Source: Helianthus annuus (taxonomy: Eukaryota > Streptophyta > Magnoliopsida > Asterales > Asteraceae). Taken from it: a stretch of 64,000 bases of DNA. The translations under genes and the position numbers were made by a program. Under the pieces are notes generated by a model that ran no database searches, was not told the DNA's origin, and worked only from the letters and a program-made list of their open reading frames with translations. Position 1 is the stretch's first letter. Each line of letters opens with the position of its first letter. The stretch lies in the NCBI RefSeq assembly GCF_002127325.2, contig NC_035435.2, positions 108,969,938-109,033,937 of the forward strand. Reading direction: 5' to 3'. Shown one piece after another: positions 39,547-50,013 of this stretch.

Positions 39547-39811
39547 TAGGCTGACAATAGATATCTGTAAAAGACATGATTAGACCTGTTTACTGAAAAA
39601 GTATATAAATGTGATTTTTTACTTTTTTTAAAATAAATAAAATTATGAGGTTAGGATCCATCATTTCTTTTTCTTGATACATAAAACATAAAACTGTGTT
39701 ATAGACATGAGATATCAAGTAGTTAAACGAGTTGTATTCATATTTAATACTTGTGTTATACGCGTTGTCAGAAACCTGTTAAACCCGATAAGACACGATT
39801 TGTCAGCCCTA
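39547..39811. mobile_element. hAT-type MITE, copy 1 (265 bp)
   Basis: Its ends are TAGGCTGACAA and, on the other strand, TAGGGCTGACAAA. Flanking 8-bp duplications are GTTAAAAG (39539-39546) and GTTAATAG (39812-39819), one mismatch. No coding capacity. A second, heavily interrupted copy occupies 46894-50005. The 8-bp duplication and TAGGG-type ends are hAT hallmarks. Confidence 0.75.
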
Positions 39812-39824
39812 GTTAATAGGAATC

Positions 39825-40372
39825 ATGGATTGTAATGATCTCAACTTTTGTCTGTTGGTCGGCAACGGTCCCAACTTTCAAAATTCCCACTAACGGTCCC
39901 ATCTTTTCACATATTTGCCTTCAATGGACCCTGACTGACAGAACCCTAACGCCGTTAGTCTTCGGTCGCCGGAAAAACGTTTTTGGTCGGAAAAAGGTTC
40001 CTAAAGATCCGATCTATGGTTACAAACAGGTTTGGGATGAAAACTTTGAGTTTTCCGGCCAAAAAGAAGTTTTGTGGCGAAAAAAGAGTTTTCCGGCGAT
40101 CTTAATAAGTGGGGCTTTTTACTAGAAAAGGTTCCTAAAGGTGCGTAATAAGGTTACAAAGAGGTTTGAGACGAAAAGGTTGAGTTTTCTGGTTAAAATG
40201 GAGTTTTCCGGCTAAAAACGTTTTTCGGCGACCGGAGACTAACGGCGTTAGCGTTCTGTTAGTCAGGTCCATTGAAGGCCAATATGTGAAAAGTTGGGAC
40301 CGCCAGTGAGAATTTTTGAAATTGGAACCGTTGCCAGCCAATGGTCAATAGTTGGGATTATTAAAATCCATT
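39825..40372. mobile_element. Foldback (long inverted repeat) non-autonomous element
   Basis: The left arm (about 39825-39990) is matched by its inverse complement on the right (about 40205-40372), including GGCAACGGTCCCAA and CTAACGCCGTTAGTC blocks. Between the arms are two imperfect direct repeats starting GGTTCCTAAAG (39997 and 40128). No convincing gene is present. The exact ends and target duplication are not resolved: the inverted similarity seems to run into AGGAATMAT on both sides. A MULE-like MITE is my best guess. Confidence 0.6.
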
Positions 40373-40514
40373 ATTCCTTATTAATAATAGAAAGTAGAAA
40401 AAACACACACAGCAAAAACAAATATTATCATTAAAATTATTATTGTTATTGTAGGTCCATTACTAACGGACTCATTATAGTCACTCCGCCAACACATTCT
40501 TAAGGGAAAATCTG

Positions 40515-41953
40515 TTAGACAAAACGACTCAAATACTCATCAACTGTAGTATATTTAACATCAGGATAAAGCTCCGAAGCCTCCTCTCCGAATGATGGTT
40601 CAATCTCAATGTTTGTATGAACACCCGTCACAAAGATTGCGTGCATGATTGACATGACCAAGTTGTGTGGGAAAGGAGATTCTACAGGATAATGAACAAA
40701 TAGTTTATATATATTCAACCACCATAGATTAACCGAAAAGGTAGGATATTTTGTTGTTGTATTCATCCAACTTACCCTCTATGTTTTTCAATACTTGGTC
40801 TTCAGATAGATAGACCTTCTCCAATGTTTTGCCAATCTTTTTCTCCCACAACGACACAAGTTCGTTGAACGAGTATATGTTACCCGGAGGCTTTAGGTAT
40901 ACACTTTTGTTGACGGTTCTTGGGTCATCGACGGTTTTAATGGTGTAGGTTGCAATGTCATGTTCATCATTGATAACAACTACAATATGGATTATTAGAA
41001 AAGAAAAATCCCAAAATAAATATCATACTACTAGCTAGAAAACTGAGTATTTGCAATCAGTACTTATGTCGCTAACCGGTCAATAAACATATGACCCTTT
41101 TTATCTTAAAATTCAGTCGCAAATACCCAATTGTGTAGCAATGGTAATGCTAGAATATTTAACAGCTAAAGAAACCGGAATTGTGTTTACCTTTCGTGTT
41201 TCCATCACCTAAGCTAACGACTTTATCTCTTGGGGGAGCGGTAGCCCCGGGCTGAGCCAATGTTGGAAGAAAATAACCCGCAAAACCATTGGAATTTACA
41301 TATGTATAAGGGATTTTTTCAGCCTCGATGGCTCGACGAACCTGAGCTTTGGCCGCTAAAGCAGTTTTGCCAGGTTCAACAATATGTGAACGATCCGCAT
41401 CAAATCCGAACTCAGATGGGTAAAACCTCTTGATAATCATGGTAAGTACAAAAAGTTAGAATTCATAGGTACATTTACATTCCTTAATTTGTATATTAAT
41501 AGGTTTATCTCTCCAGAACGAATACCTTAATATTACCAGCTTCTTTAATGGCGGCAACGATTTTAACTTGATCAGCAAGTTGGGTTTGACCTAATCCTAC
41601 CGTCGAGATGACCACATCCACCAGCTTTATCGCCTTGATCAAACTCTCGTGATCATACATATCGCCCTGCCAAAATAATTACATGAACAATTTCTGTTAA
41701 AAGGTTCAATCATGTTATAACATTAGTAAACTGCAAGTACAATTGAGTAATAAATTGAATTTTTACTGACAGGGATGATAGTAACACCGGAGTTGTTAAA
41801 GGAGTCGATAAGTGAAGATTTGGAAGGATCGGAGAGCGTGGATTCCCGGACGAGGACGAAAGTAGGATGACCCGCGTTAGCGCTGGCTTCCACGATGAAT
41901 TTACCGATGTAACCGGTTCCTCCTATGATCAGAATCTTACTCTTCTCCGCCAT
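40515..41953 (-). CDS. Isoflavone reductase-like / phenylcoumaran benzylic ether reductase-like protein (5 exons, 310 aa)
   Basis: Exons from the ATG are 41953-41771, 41666-41526, 41428-41191, 40979-40776 and 40681-40515. All introns are GT-AG, phases agree, and the joined length is 933 bp including TAA. The protein is an NADPH-dependent atypical short-chain (NmrA-like) reductase, cytosolic with no targeting peptide visible. It starts with the dinucleotide-binding GGTGYIG motif (residues 11-17). Then come ISTVGLGQ (about 81-88), RFYPSEFG, VEPGK with the Lys position conserved as catalytic in this family, and GYFLPTLAQPGATAPPRD. Length and intron number fit PCBER and isoflavone reductase-like proteins of phenylpropanoid/lignan metabolism. 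The exact substrate cannot be told from sequence: PCBER, isoflavone reductase-like or eugenol-synthase-like remain open. The gene looks intact, wedged between transposons. Confidence 0.92.
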
Positions 41954-42315
41954 GTTCTGTGTAGAATGATAAAGATTGTATAAAACTAGAGTAGATATAT
42001 GTGAAGTGGTTTTGAGAGTTTTAAGTTTAGCAAGCTAGAGTAGATATTTGTAGGGTGTGGAAAACTTGATGAGCCAGATATGGTATATTTACACTTTGAT
42101 CCCTTTGGTTTTTTGATAGTTACTTTTAACCCTATTAGGTTTTGCGTTTAAACTAGTGGGTGAATCTCAAGCTTTGTAATACTCTGTTTCCATGACTTGC
42201 CCAAATTATGTATACCTACAATAACAAAAGTCATCTACGGTGTTTTTCAAGTCAATTTTGGCGGCGCAGGTTTCATACCTGCTGTTCACAAATTATAGAG
42301 TTAAATGCCTAGTTA

Positions 42316-42330
42316 CTTAGATTTGGTGTC
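42316..42330. repeat. Target-site duplication, left of the LINE
   Basis: CTTAGATTTGGTGTC, repeated exactly at 46841-46855 after the A-tail of the LINE. Confidence 0.9.
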
Positions 42331-42332
42331 GA

Positions 42333-45300
42333 GAGGAGTTAGATGTGGAGGTCGAGAATCGTGATTTACGGGAAGACGAACAATGGGTTTATTGTGAAGG
42401 GAATAGACGTTTACGGGAGATCGAAATTGGCATACAAAAAGATTTAAGACAAAAGGCGAGGGTGAAATGGGCTAGAGATGGAGATGAAAACTCGAGTTTT
42501 TTCCATGGAGTGGTTAATAAAAGAAGGGTGTCGAATTGTATCCCGGGTATTATGGCTAACGGGGTTTGGGTAACCAAACCTAATTTAGTTAAACGTGAAG
42601 TGTTTTCTTTTTTCAGGGATAAATTTGTGGAAGACATGGAAGTCAGACCGAATCTGGTCTGCGATGACTTGAAGACGATTTCTGATGCGGAAGCTGATTC
42701 TCTGGTGTGTCCATTTTCGCAAAAAGAAATAAAGGAGGCGGTTTTTGATTGTGGTAGTGACAAGGCGCCGGGTCCAGATGGCTTTAATTTTCGTTTTATC
42801 AAACGTTTCTGGCATTTATTCGAAGGTGATTTTATGAAGATTTTCCAACATTTTTACGAGTATGGGACAATAAGTAAGGGGGTTGGGTCTTCGTTTATTA
42901 CTTTAATTCCAAAGGTGGAGAATCCGGTGGGTTTAGGAGAATATCGTCCTATCACTTTGATTGGGGTAATCAGCAAGGTGATATTGAAGGTTTTGACGAA
43001 TAGATTGAAGACGGTGATGGAGTCAGTTACTTACGAGACGCAGTTAGCCTTTCTGTCTGGAAGGTATATTCTGGATGGGCCTTTAATTATTAGTGAGGTT
43101 ATGTCTTGGGCAAAAAGGAGGGGTAAAGAATTATTTTTGTTCAAGATTGACTTCGAAAAAGCGTATGATGATGCGTGTTAGTGTATATATATTTTTAGAT
43201 GTTTATTTAAGCCCTTTTTACACTTTTAGCCAAGTTTTAAATTTATAAAACACGATATTTACTAACACTAAGCACACATATGGGCAAGTGCACCCATCGT
43301 GGACGTAGTATAGTGTTGGTAAGATACCGAGGTCGTCCAAGGACACAAGAGCTTTTAATACCGGTTTATCCTCAACGTCTAATCAAATCAAAAAGTTAGA
43401 AAAATGTTTTAAACTAAGAAAAATAAAAACTAACTAAATGCTGAAAAATAAAATAAAATAAAAACAGATAGACAAGATGAATCACTTGGATCCGACACGT
43501 GTATTAGTATAACCTTTGATTATTTTCGCACTTTTGCACTTGTTTAAGAGATTATCTTAGTTATTGTAGTAGGCCCCTTTTTCGGAGGTGACGTTACCCT
43601 CAACCCAGTAGTTTGAGTCAGCAAGGATACAATCCTAAAGGGTCGGATTATTGAAAGATAATGAATTAAGTTATTAATGCAAATTATGGTAGGCCCCGTT
43701 TTCGGCGGTGACGTTACCCTCGGCTAAGTAGTCTGAGTCAGCAGGGATACAGTCCTAAATAGCCGGGTTATAGTATTAATAGTAGTTAGCTTATGAGGGG
43801 GTCAAAGAGTTTGGATCCCCGCCATCCAATACCTATGGGCATTGAAGGAGATCCTACTAAATTTGACCCAGGTCCCAAGCAGGACCTCTAAACGCTGAAC
43901 AAGGGCAAGACCTTTACCAAACCGTTCCCTTAACCCCCGACCAGGTAGCCAACATACCTCCATATAGACCGTGGAGATATGAATGGTGAAAATCTTTTAT
44001 TTTATATAGACAGTAAAATAATGCCAAGACACCACGGACAAACGATAAGGAAAGATCACCTTCAACATAAGTAACTAGTTATTAAAGTCATTAATACAAA
44101 ACCAAATAAAAAGTGCAAAAGATTAAAAATAAAAAGTATTATACTAAACACTTGTCTTCACCAAGTGATGTAAGAGACTTAGGCAAACATGGCCTTGATT
44201 GTCAAGAACTCTTACGATCAATCTTGGATCCCGAGACGACTCACACACTCTATGATGGACAATGGATGATGGTGGTGGATGATGGTGTTATGGTGGTGAT
44301 GGGTGGTGGATGAAGTGTGAGAGAGGTGGTGTGCCAAGGGATGAGAGAGAATGAAACCAAGCTCCTCTATTTATAGGCTGAACAGAACGCTGGACACGGC
44401 CCCGTGTCCGCTGGACACGGCCCCGTGCCCGTCTGACATTCTCTCTCTTCATTAATTGTAATTGCGAATTACAATTAATGCGCCTGCTGTACTTTCAACA
44501 CGCCCCCGTGTCCGCTGGGCACGGCCCCGTGGTGAGCAATGGAAGCTTCTACTGGTTTGTCTTTTCTGCTGCTTCCTGGGCACGCCCCCGTGTTCACTGG
44601 ACACGGGGCGTGTTCAGTCTTCTGTTCTCTTCTCTTTGTCTTGGGAGGTGCCGTTGAGGGTCCGGGCAGTTTACTTTTGTTCCTTTTCTTGTATTTATGG
44701 TAGAATTAGTGGTCTTTTTGCTTCTTTTGTGATTTTGAGCTCATTTCATCCTGAAAATACAAAAGGAAGACAAAAACACTCTTTTTCCAACATTAGTACT
44801 TAAAAAGGGTTAGTTTTATGCCTTAATTGATGTGTTTTATATGTTGCATTTTACACACATCATATGATAATGTGCATTGGGGGTTTCTTATGTCTATTAT
44901 GAAGCAAATGCGATTCCCGGATAGGTGGTGTCATTGGATCCGTGGAGTGTTAGCTTCGGCTGCTTCGTCTGTTCTGGTGAATGGATCCCCTACCTTTGAG
45001 TTTTCGTGTTCTAAAGGTATTAGGCAAGGTGACCCGATCTCCCCTTTTCTCTTTATTATTGTCATGGAAGCGTTGTCTAGTATCATTCGCCGTGCATGTC
45101 GTATGGGTATGTTCGAAGGGGTTCGCTTGCCTAATAGTGGTCCGATGTTGTCTCATTTATTGTATGCGGATGATGCGATGGTTATGGGAGAATGGACACA
45201 AGCTAACTTTCGTTCCCTTCGTAGGTTATTGTGGGTTTTTCGTTTGTGTTCTGGGCTTAGAATAAATATTAATAAATCCATGTTGTATGGGATTGGGAAG

Positions 45301-46763
45301 CCGATTATGGAGGTTCAAGATAAAGCGACCTGGCTAGGGTGTCGATATGGTGAGGTGCCGTTTAAATACTTGGGTATTCTAGTTGGTGGTAATATGTCGA
45401 GAATAAATAGCTGGGACCCGGTGATCCAAGTTTTTAAAAAACGGCTTTCTTTATGGAAGGCTCGTACCTTATCGATGGGAGGTAGATTGGTGTTGGTTAA
45501 ATCGGTATTGGAGAGTATTCCTACGTATTTTTTCTCCTTGTACAAAGCCCCGGTTACGGTCATTAATAATCTAGAAGGCCTTATCAAGCGATTTTTGTGG
45601 GGGGGGGGACAGATGAGATCGGTAAAATACATTGGGTGGCTTGGGACAAGGTTGTGCGTTCCAAGGCGCATGGTGGTTTGGGTGTGAACCGGTTAATGGA
45701 TTGCAATTATTCTTTGATGTTTAAGTGGATATGGCGATATAAAGTGGAAGGAAATGTGTTATGGAAACGGGTCATTGAGGCGCTACATGCTTCCAATCGT
45801 AGGTGGGATTTGGTTCCGTGGAACAAACAATCCAGTGGTCCGTGGAGCAAGATTGTCAAGGCAGCTTATGCGACTCAGATTCAGGGCACAAGGTTCATTA
45901 ACATGATTCGCGGGTCGATTGGGAATGGGTGGGATATCTGGTTCTGGATAGATACGTGGGTAAGTGATGAACCTTTAAAAGATATTTTTCCGAGTTTGTT
46001 CCGCCTTGAGAAAAACAAGTGGTGCAAAGTGGTTGATCGGCTTGGCAATGATAATGGTAGTGGTATTATTCAGTGGGAATGGAAGCGGTATCCGGCTACG
46101 TCTGACGAGACACGGGAATTAATAGATTGCCATCGCATGGTCTCGGCCATTCAGCTTCAACAAAGAGACGATTCGTGGAGATGGAATTCGGGGTCTAATG
46201 TTATGTACACAGTCAAGGAAGTCAGAAGGTGGCTCTGCAGTGATCAAGGTAGTTCGAGTGGCGATATATACAAGTGGTGTAAGTGGATTCCGTCTAAATG
46301 TAACGTTTTTATGTGGCGAACTAACTTGGATAGAATACCTACGGCGTCTAACTTGGCGCGTAGGAATATTAATATAGGAGAGGGGTCGTGTCGTTTTTGC
46401 GGGGAAATGGAGGAGTCAACAGAACACATCTTCACGGCATGCTTGTATGCGAATGGGTTATGGAGTGGCTTGGGTGCTTGGATGAAGATCCCGCCACTGC
46501 TTTTGTTTTCTGTCCAAGACATTCTTCGAAGTGTGGAGGATTTGCCGATATCTACTACTAGGAAGGAGATAATCTATGGCATTTTGATCATTATGTGTTG
46601 GAAGATATGGGTGAACCGGAACGAGATAATCTTCAGACAAGGAAAGGCTAACGTTTCTAAGTTAATAGCGGATGTTAAGGCTATTAGCTTTCTTTGGTTT
46701 AATAGTAGATCGAAACAGGATAAGGTAGATTGGAACAAATGGTGTATTTTTGATGTAACTTGA
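42333..46763 (+). pseudogene. LINE ORF2 fragment: reverse transcriptase plus C-terminal zinc-binding domain
   Basis: The first part (to 43168) is open from the truncation point and holds SDKAPGPDGFNFRFIKRFW, LIPKVENPVGLGEYRPITLI and the motif A start FKIDFEKAYD. After the solo LTR the same frame resumes with NVHWG. It then shows [20 protein letters not shown] (motif B) and LLYADDAMV (catalytic YADD). A frameshift occurs at the G-run 45600-45609. The next frame (to 46763) contains the zf-RVT-type cluster CRFCGEMEESTEHIFTAC. The solo LTR falls inside RT motif A between the Asp and the following residues. Non-functional through truncation, insertion and frameshift. Confidence 0.9.
43169..44862. 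repeat. Solo LTR (1,694 bp) inside the LINE
   Basis: TATGA occurs at 43164-43168 and again at 44863-44867. The insertion starts TGATGCGTGT and ends ACACACATCA, i.e. TG...CA with short inverted ends. Removing it restores the LINE RT frame exactly. No internal domain, primer site or polypurine tract is present, so this is a solo LTR left by LTR-LTR recombination. It contains a tandem pair (about 43568-43655 and 43687-43772) and, after a TATTTATAGG at about 44370, several GGACACGG/CCGTGTCC palindromes (44395-44615). Confidence 0.85.
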
Positions 46764-47384
46764 TGTATTGGTTTGTGGTTATCTCCGGCTTGGAGATAGC
46801 CCGGTGTTTGTTTTAATGAAGTTAGCCTTTCAAAAAAAAACTTAGATTTGGTGTCAGTGATTATAATTTTTGTACTCGTGTGATCCTTATCACTAGGGCT
46901 AGCAATAGAGATATGTGTAAGACAAGATTAAACCTATTTATTAAAAAGGGCTTTTTACATATTTCCCCCTCCTAAGCTGCTTTATTACATATTTACCCAA
47001 ACCATAAAATCAATTACATATTTCTCCTCCCTAACTGATATATATTACATATTTCCCCTTTTCATTAAAATGACTCTTATTTATGACTATTTTGCCCTTA
47101 ATGGACTAGTAAATGAATATTTACATATTTCCCCACTCTAATATGTAAAATCAATTACATATTTACCCAATTTATGTATTATCACCCAAATTCTTCTATA
47201 CTTCGCCCCTGTTTACAATGATAAAAACATAAAACCAAAAAGTACAAAACATAAATTCTGTTCATAATAATTTCCGTTCATAATAATAAAAAAACATAAG
47301 TTCCGTTCAAAAAACATAAATTTCATTCATAAAAAATACGATACCAAAAATTTGAAATCAACCGCTCATCTTTGACTAATTATT

Positions 47385-48014
47385 TCACGTCTTTTTTGTA
47401 CTTTTTCCTCGTCCCCTTTTACTTGTTGAGGCTTGTTGTGTAGGATCTTCAGGTGCTGAGTTTTTGCATGTCTTTTCACGGTGTCCATACTCACCACAAC
47501 GTGGACATTTTTGTCGTTTTTTAGGCTCGTCACCTGGTCTAATCCTCCTCATCTTCTTCATCATGAGCATCATCCGATTCCCTATAAAAAAATGTTTAAA
47601 CTGTATCTAAACATATTTAAAATGTATCTAAACCAAAATTTACCTTTCTTGCACCGAGCTTGTCTCGACATTATTATTCATCGTCACATAAATGGTTAGC
47701 TCTTTCTCGCCTTCGTACATACTAAGCATCAATTTAAAGTTGTCATTTGAATCAACCTTCACAAATTTTTGCTTAGTAGCGTATTTGTCGACATAAAAAA
47801 CTGAAAATGATAGCTCCGGATCCGAAGAATAATGAGTGGCAACCTCTTCATTCAAATCATCAAAGTCGTATATGCAAGTGTCAATGTTAAGACATTTTTG
47901 AAAGCCAAAACAATAACGTTTTTTGTATGAGTTCTTAGCTAACCGAAAGTAACCTCCATATTTTAATTTTATCTTGTATTTAGTTGATCCTTGGCCAACA
48001 ACATTCTCAAGCAA
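47385..48014 (-). pseudogene. MULE transposase remnants: PB1-like N-terminus and CCHC C-terminus
   Basis: The first segment (48014-47644) encodes about 120 residues beginning MLENVVGQG, with YKIKLKYGGYFR and CIYDFDDLNEEV. These resemble the PB1-like N-terminal domain of plant MULE transposases. A GT-AG intron of about 60 nt (near 47643-47582) seems to join it to an acidic run, which then meets a stop. The last segment (47573-47385), in another frame, carries a zinc knuckle CPRCGEYGHREKTC and a basic tail, as at MULE transposase C-termini. The central catalytic DDE domain is absent. The family call rests on general resemblance and on the element's ends. Confidence 0.55.
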
Positions 48015-48809
48015 TATTGGTGATTCTGCCCCATTCTCCCAAGTTGGTGTAAATGAATTATTTCCATATCATTCATATTATCTTTCATACAAAGCACCTG
48101 ATTCATATACAAGAAGACTTTAAATTTCACATACTAATGGCAACCTAGTTGAGTAATATCAAACATAAACACCATTACTGTAGTAAAATTACATACATAA
48201 TGATAGTTAACTATTGGTTATCAAATACAAATATATCACATCTTTCTAACTTAAAAAACCATTACTGTACTAAAATTCTTATGTACAAATATATCACATC
48301 TTTTTTTTTTAATCAAATATATATCCCATCAAAGTCGCTGTGTTCAAAGGTTTCAAGATTACGAGGTACTGTTGCAAGCTACCTTTTTTTAATCAAAAAA
48401 TATATCCTAGGGCCCAGGTCACCTTTTCCACTGCCTACATTGCAAGCTACCTTTTTTAATCAAATAGTCGTACAATAGCAGTAATAATCGAACAGTTATA
48501 AAAAGACTTCATTTAATCGATAGATAGTATGAATCGAACCAGTAATAATCGAAGAACCAGTTATAATCGATGATGAACAGATAGATACCTAAAGTTATAA
48601 TCGATAATGAAGAGATAGATACCTGAAGATGAACGTCGCTTTGGTGGGGGAGAGAAGAAACGTCACGTGTAAGGGTTTGGGAGATGAATTGATTATATGA
48701 ATGGGATTTACACGCAGGAATAATTCAGGGTAGTTAGGTAATTTCTCAAAAAAAGGGGAAATATGTAATTAATTTTATGGCTTGGGGATATATGTAATAA
48801 AGAGGCTTA

Positions 48810-49174
48810 GGGGATACGGTGTGGGAAAAGATCACCCACGGCAAACCATGTTTACCGATCGGTAAACCACTGCCAAGGTGGTTACCGCTTTCATTTTACC
48901 GAAAAAGGGGGGGTAATCGGTGATGCATTACCGACGCGGGGAAGGAGGAAGGGGAGAGAGAGAGGGGGGTGTGGGGTGGGGTCCATTCCTATCTCAACCA
49001 ATCACACCTTTTTCCTTTTTTTTTTTTAAATAGTTTACCACTTCACCAAGTGTTTAAACCATTGCCAACATTTTTCACCAAAGTTTAAACACTTTTGCCT
49101 AATTGACATGGCGCGCTCTCATTGGTCGGTTTTTTGGTTTGCCACTTTAAAGTGTTTAACCACTCCTTATACCC
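48810..49174. mobile_element. PIF/Harbinger-type MITE inside the right end of the MULE
   Basis: It is flanked by TTA (48807-48809 and 49175-49177). Its ends GGGGATACGGTGTGG and, on the other strand, GGGTATAAGGAGTGG match at 12 of 15 positions. Length is 365 bp, without coding capacity. The uninterrupted left end of the MULE shows what the sequence looked like before insertion. Confidence 0.75.
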
Positions 49175-49300
49175 TTAGGAGGGGGAAATATGTAAAAATC
49201 TCTATTAAAAAAACACACTACTTGGTTATTTTTACCTTTTTAAAAATAAATAGAATTAGGAGGTTATGATCCATCATTTCTTCTCCTTGGTACATAAAAC

Positions 49301-49873
49301 TAGGGGTGTGCAAAAAACCGAATTAACCGAACTATAATCGAATTAACCGACAAAACCGAACCGAAAAACCGAACCAAATCAAAAACCAGTAGGTCGGTTA
49401 ATGGTTTTTCGGAAAAACGAAAGTAGCGGGTCGGTTATGGTTATCAATGTTTCCATACCCACCATAACCGAACCGAACCGAACCGACATGTAATAAATCT
49501 TTTGTAGGAATTAGGACTTTTCACTATTTTTTAATATATGATTGTTTATTTGAATTTGTGGAATAATTTTATCACTTTATTTGAATATTCGGTAATAATC
49601 GATATTAATATTATAGATTATATGTATTTTTCATACTATGCAATATACTAATATATACAAATATGCAATAACAATTTATTTCATGTTAAAAAAATTAAAT
49701 TATTTTTAGCTAGGCTAAATACACGGTTAACCACCCACAATCGACCCGCTTAACCAATAAAACAGATTAACCATAACCACCATAACCGATCGGTTATGGT
49801 TATGGCTATTCATTAACCGACATCGTGGTTATGGCTATGATTATAGGCCAAAACCGACCCATGCACGCCCCTA
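49301..49873. mobile_element. hAT-type MITE (573 bp) with TAGGGGTGTGCA ends
   Basis: The ends are TAGGGGTGTGCA and, on the other strand, TAGGGGCGTGCA. The 8-bp duplication CATAAAAC occurs at 49293-49300 and 49874-49881. The equivalent place in copy 1 of the host MITE (about 39680-39695) has a single uninterrupted CATAAAAC, which is a clean empty site. The interior is rich in AACCGA/TCGGTT inverted motifs near both ends. Confidence 0.88.
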
Positions 49874-50013
49874 CATAAAACATACAACTGTGTTATAGAC
49901 ATGAGATATAAAGTGGTTAAACAAATTGTATTCATGTTTAATACTTGTGTTTTTCGCGTCGTCAGAGACCTGTTAAACCCAATAAGACATGATTTGTCAA
50001 TCCTATTTATCAC

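Larger units (their letters stand above)
42331..46840 (+). mobile_element. 5'-truncated L1-type LINE, split by a solo LTR
   Basis: A 15-bp target duplication (42316-42330 and 46841-46855) flanks a sequence ending in nine A residues. The LINE itself is about 2.8 kb once the inserted solo LTR and its duplication are removed. It begins in the middle of ORF2, so ORF1 and the endonuclease are missing. This is the common outcome of target-primed reverse transcription. It lies about 360 bp upstream of the reductase gene's ATG, in the opposite orientation. Confidence 0.93.
46948..49202. mobile_element. Mutator-like element (MULE), internally deleted derivative
   Basis: A 9-bp duplication TATTAAAAA (46939-46947, 49203-49211) flanks long inverted ends. 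A 25-bp perfect inverted match pairs 46952-46976 with 49174-49198. After removing the MITE at 48810-49174 the inverted repeat continues to about 70 bp. Subterminal ACATATTTCCCC-type repeats lie near both ends. Inside, on the minus strand, are remnants of a transposase gene. The copy-1 MITE at 39547 lacks this insertion. Confidence 0.85.
46894..50005. mobile_element. hAT-type MITE, copy 2, expanded by nested insertions
   Basis: It has the same family ends as 39547-39811: TAGGGCTAGCAA at the left and TAGGATTGACAAA on the other strand at the right. Flanking 8-bp duplications are CTTATCAC (46886-46893) and TTTATCAC (50006-50013), one mismatch. The MITE's own sequence is 46894-46947, 49212-49300 and 49882-50005. 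The remainder is a MULE derivative and a second hAT MITE. Confidence 0.75.

Noticed and set aside
44113..44803. Short reading frames inside the solo LTR
   Set aside because: No domain, no conservation evidence, and they lie within a TG...CA-bounded LTR.
39547..50005. Similar sequence on both sides of the reductase gene read as a segmental duplication
   Set aside because: Each copy has its own 8-bp target duplication and hAT-type ends, so they are two independent MITE insertions.
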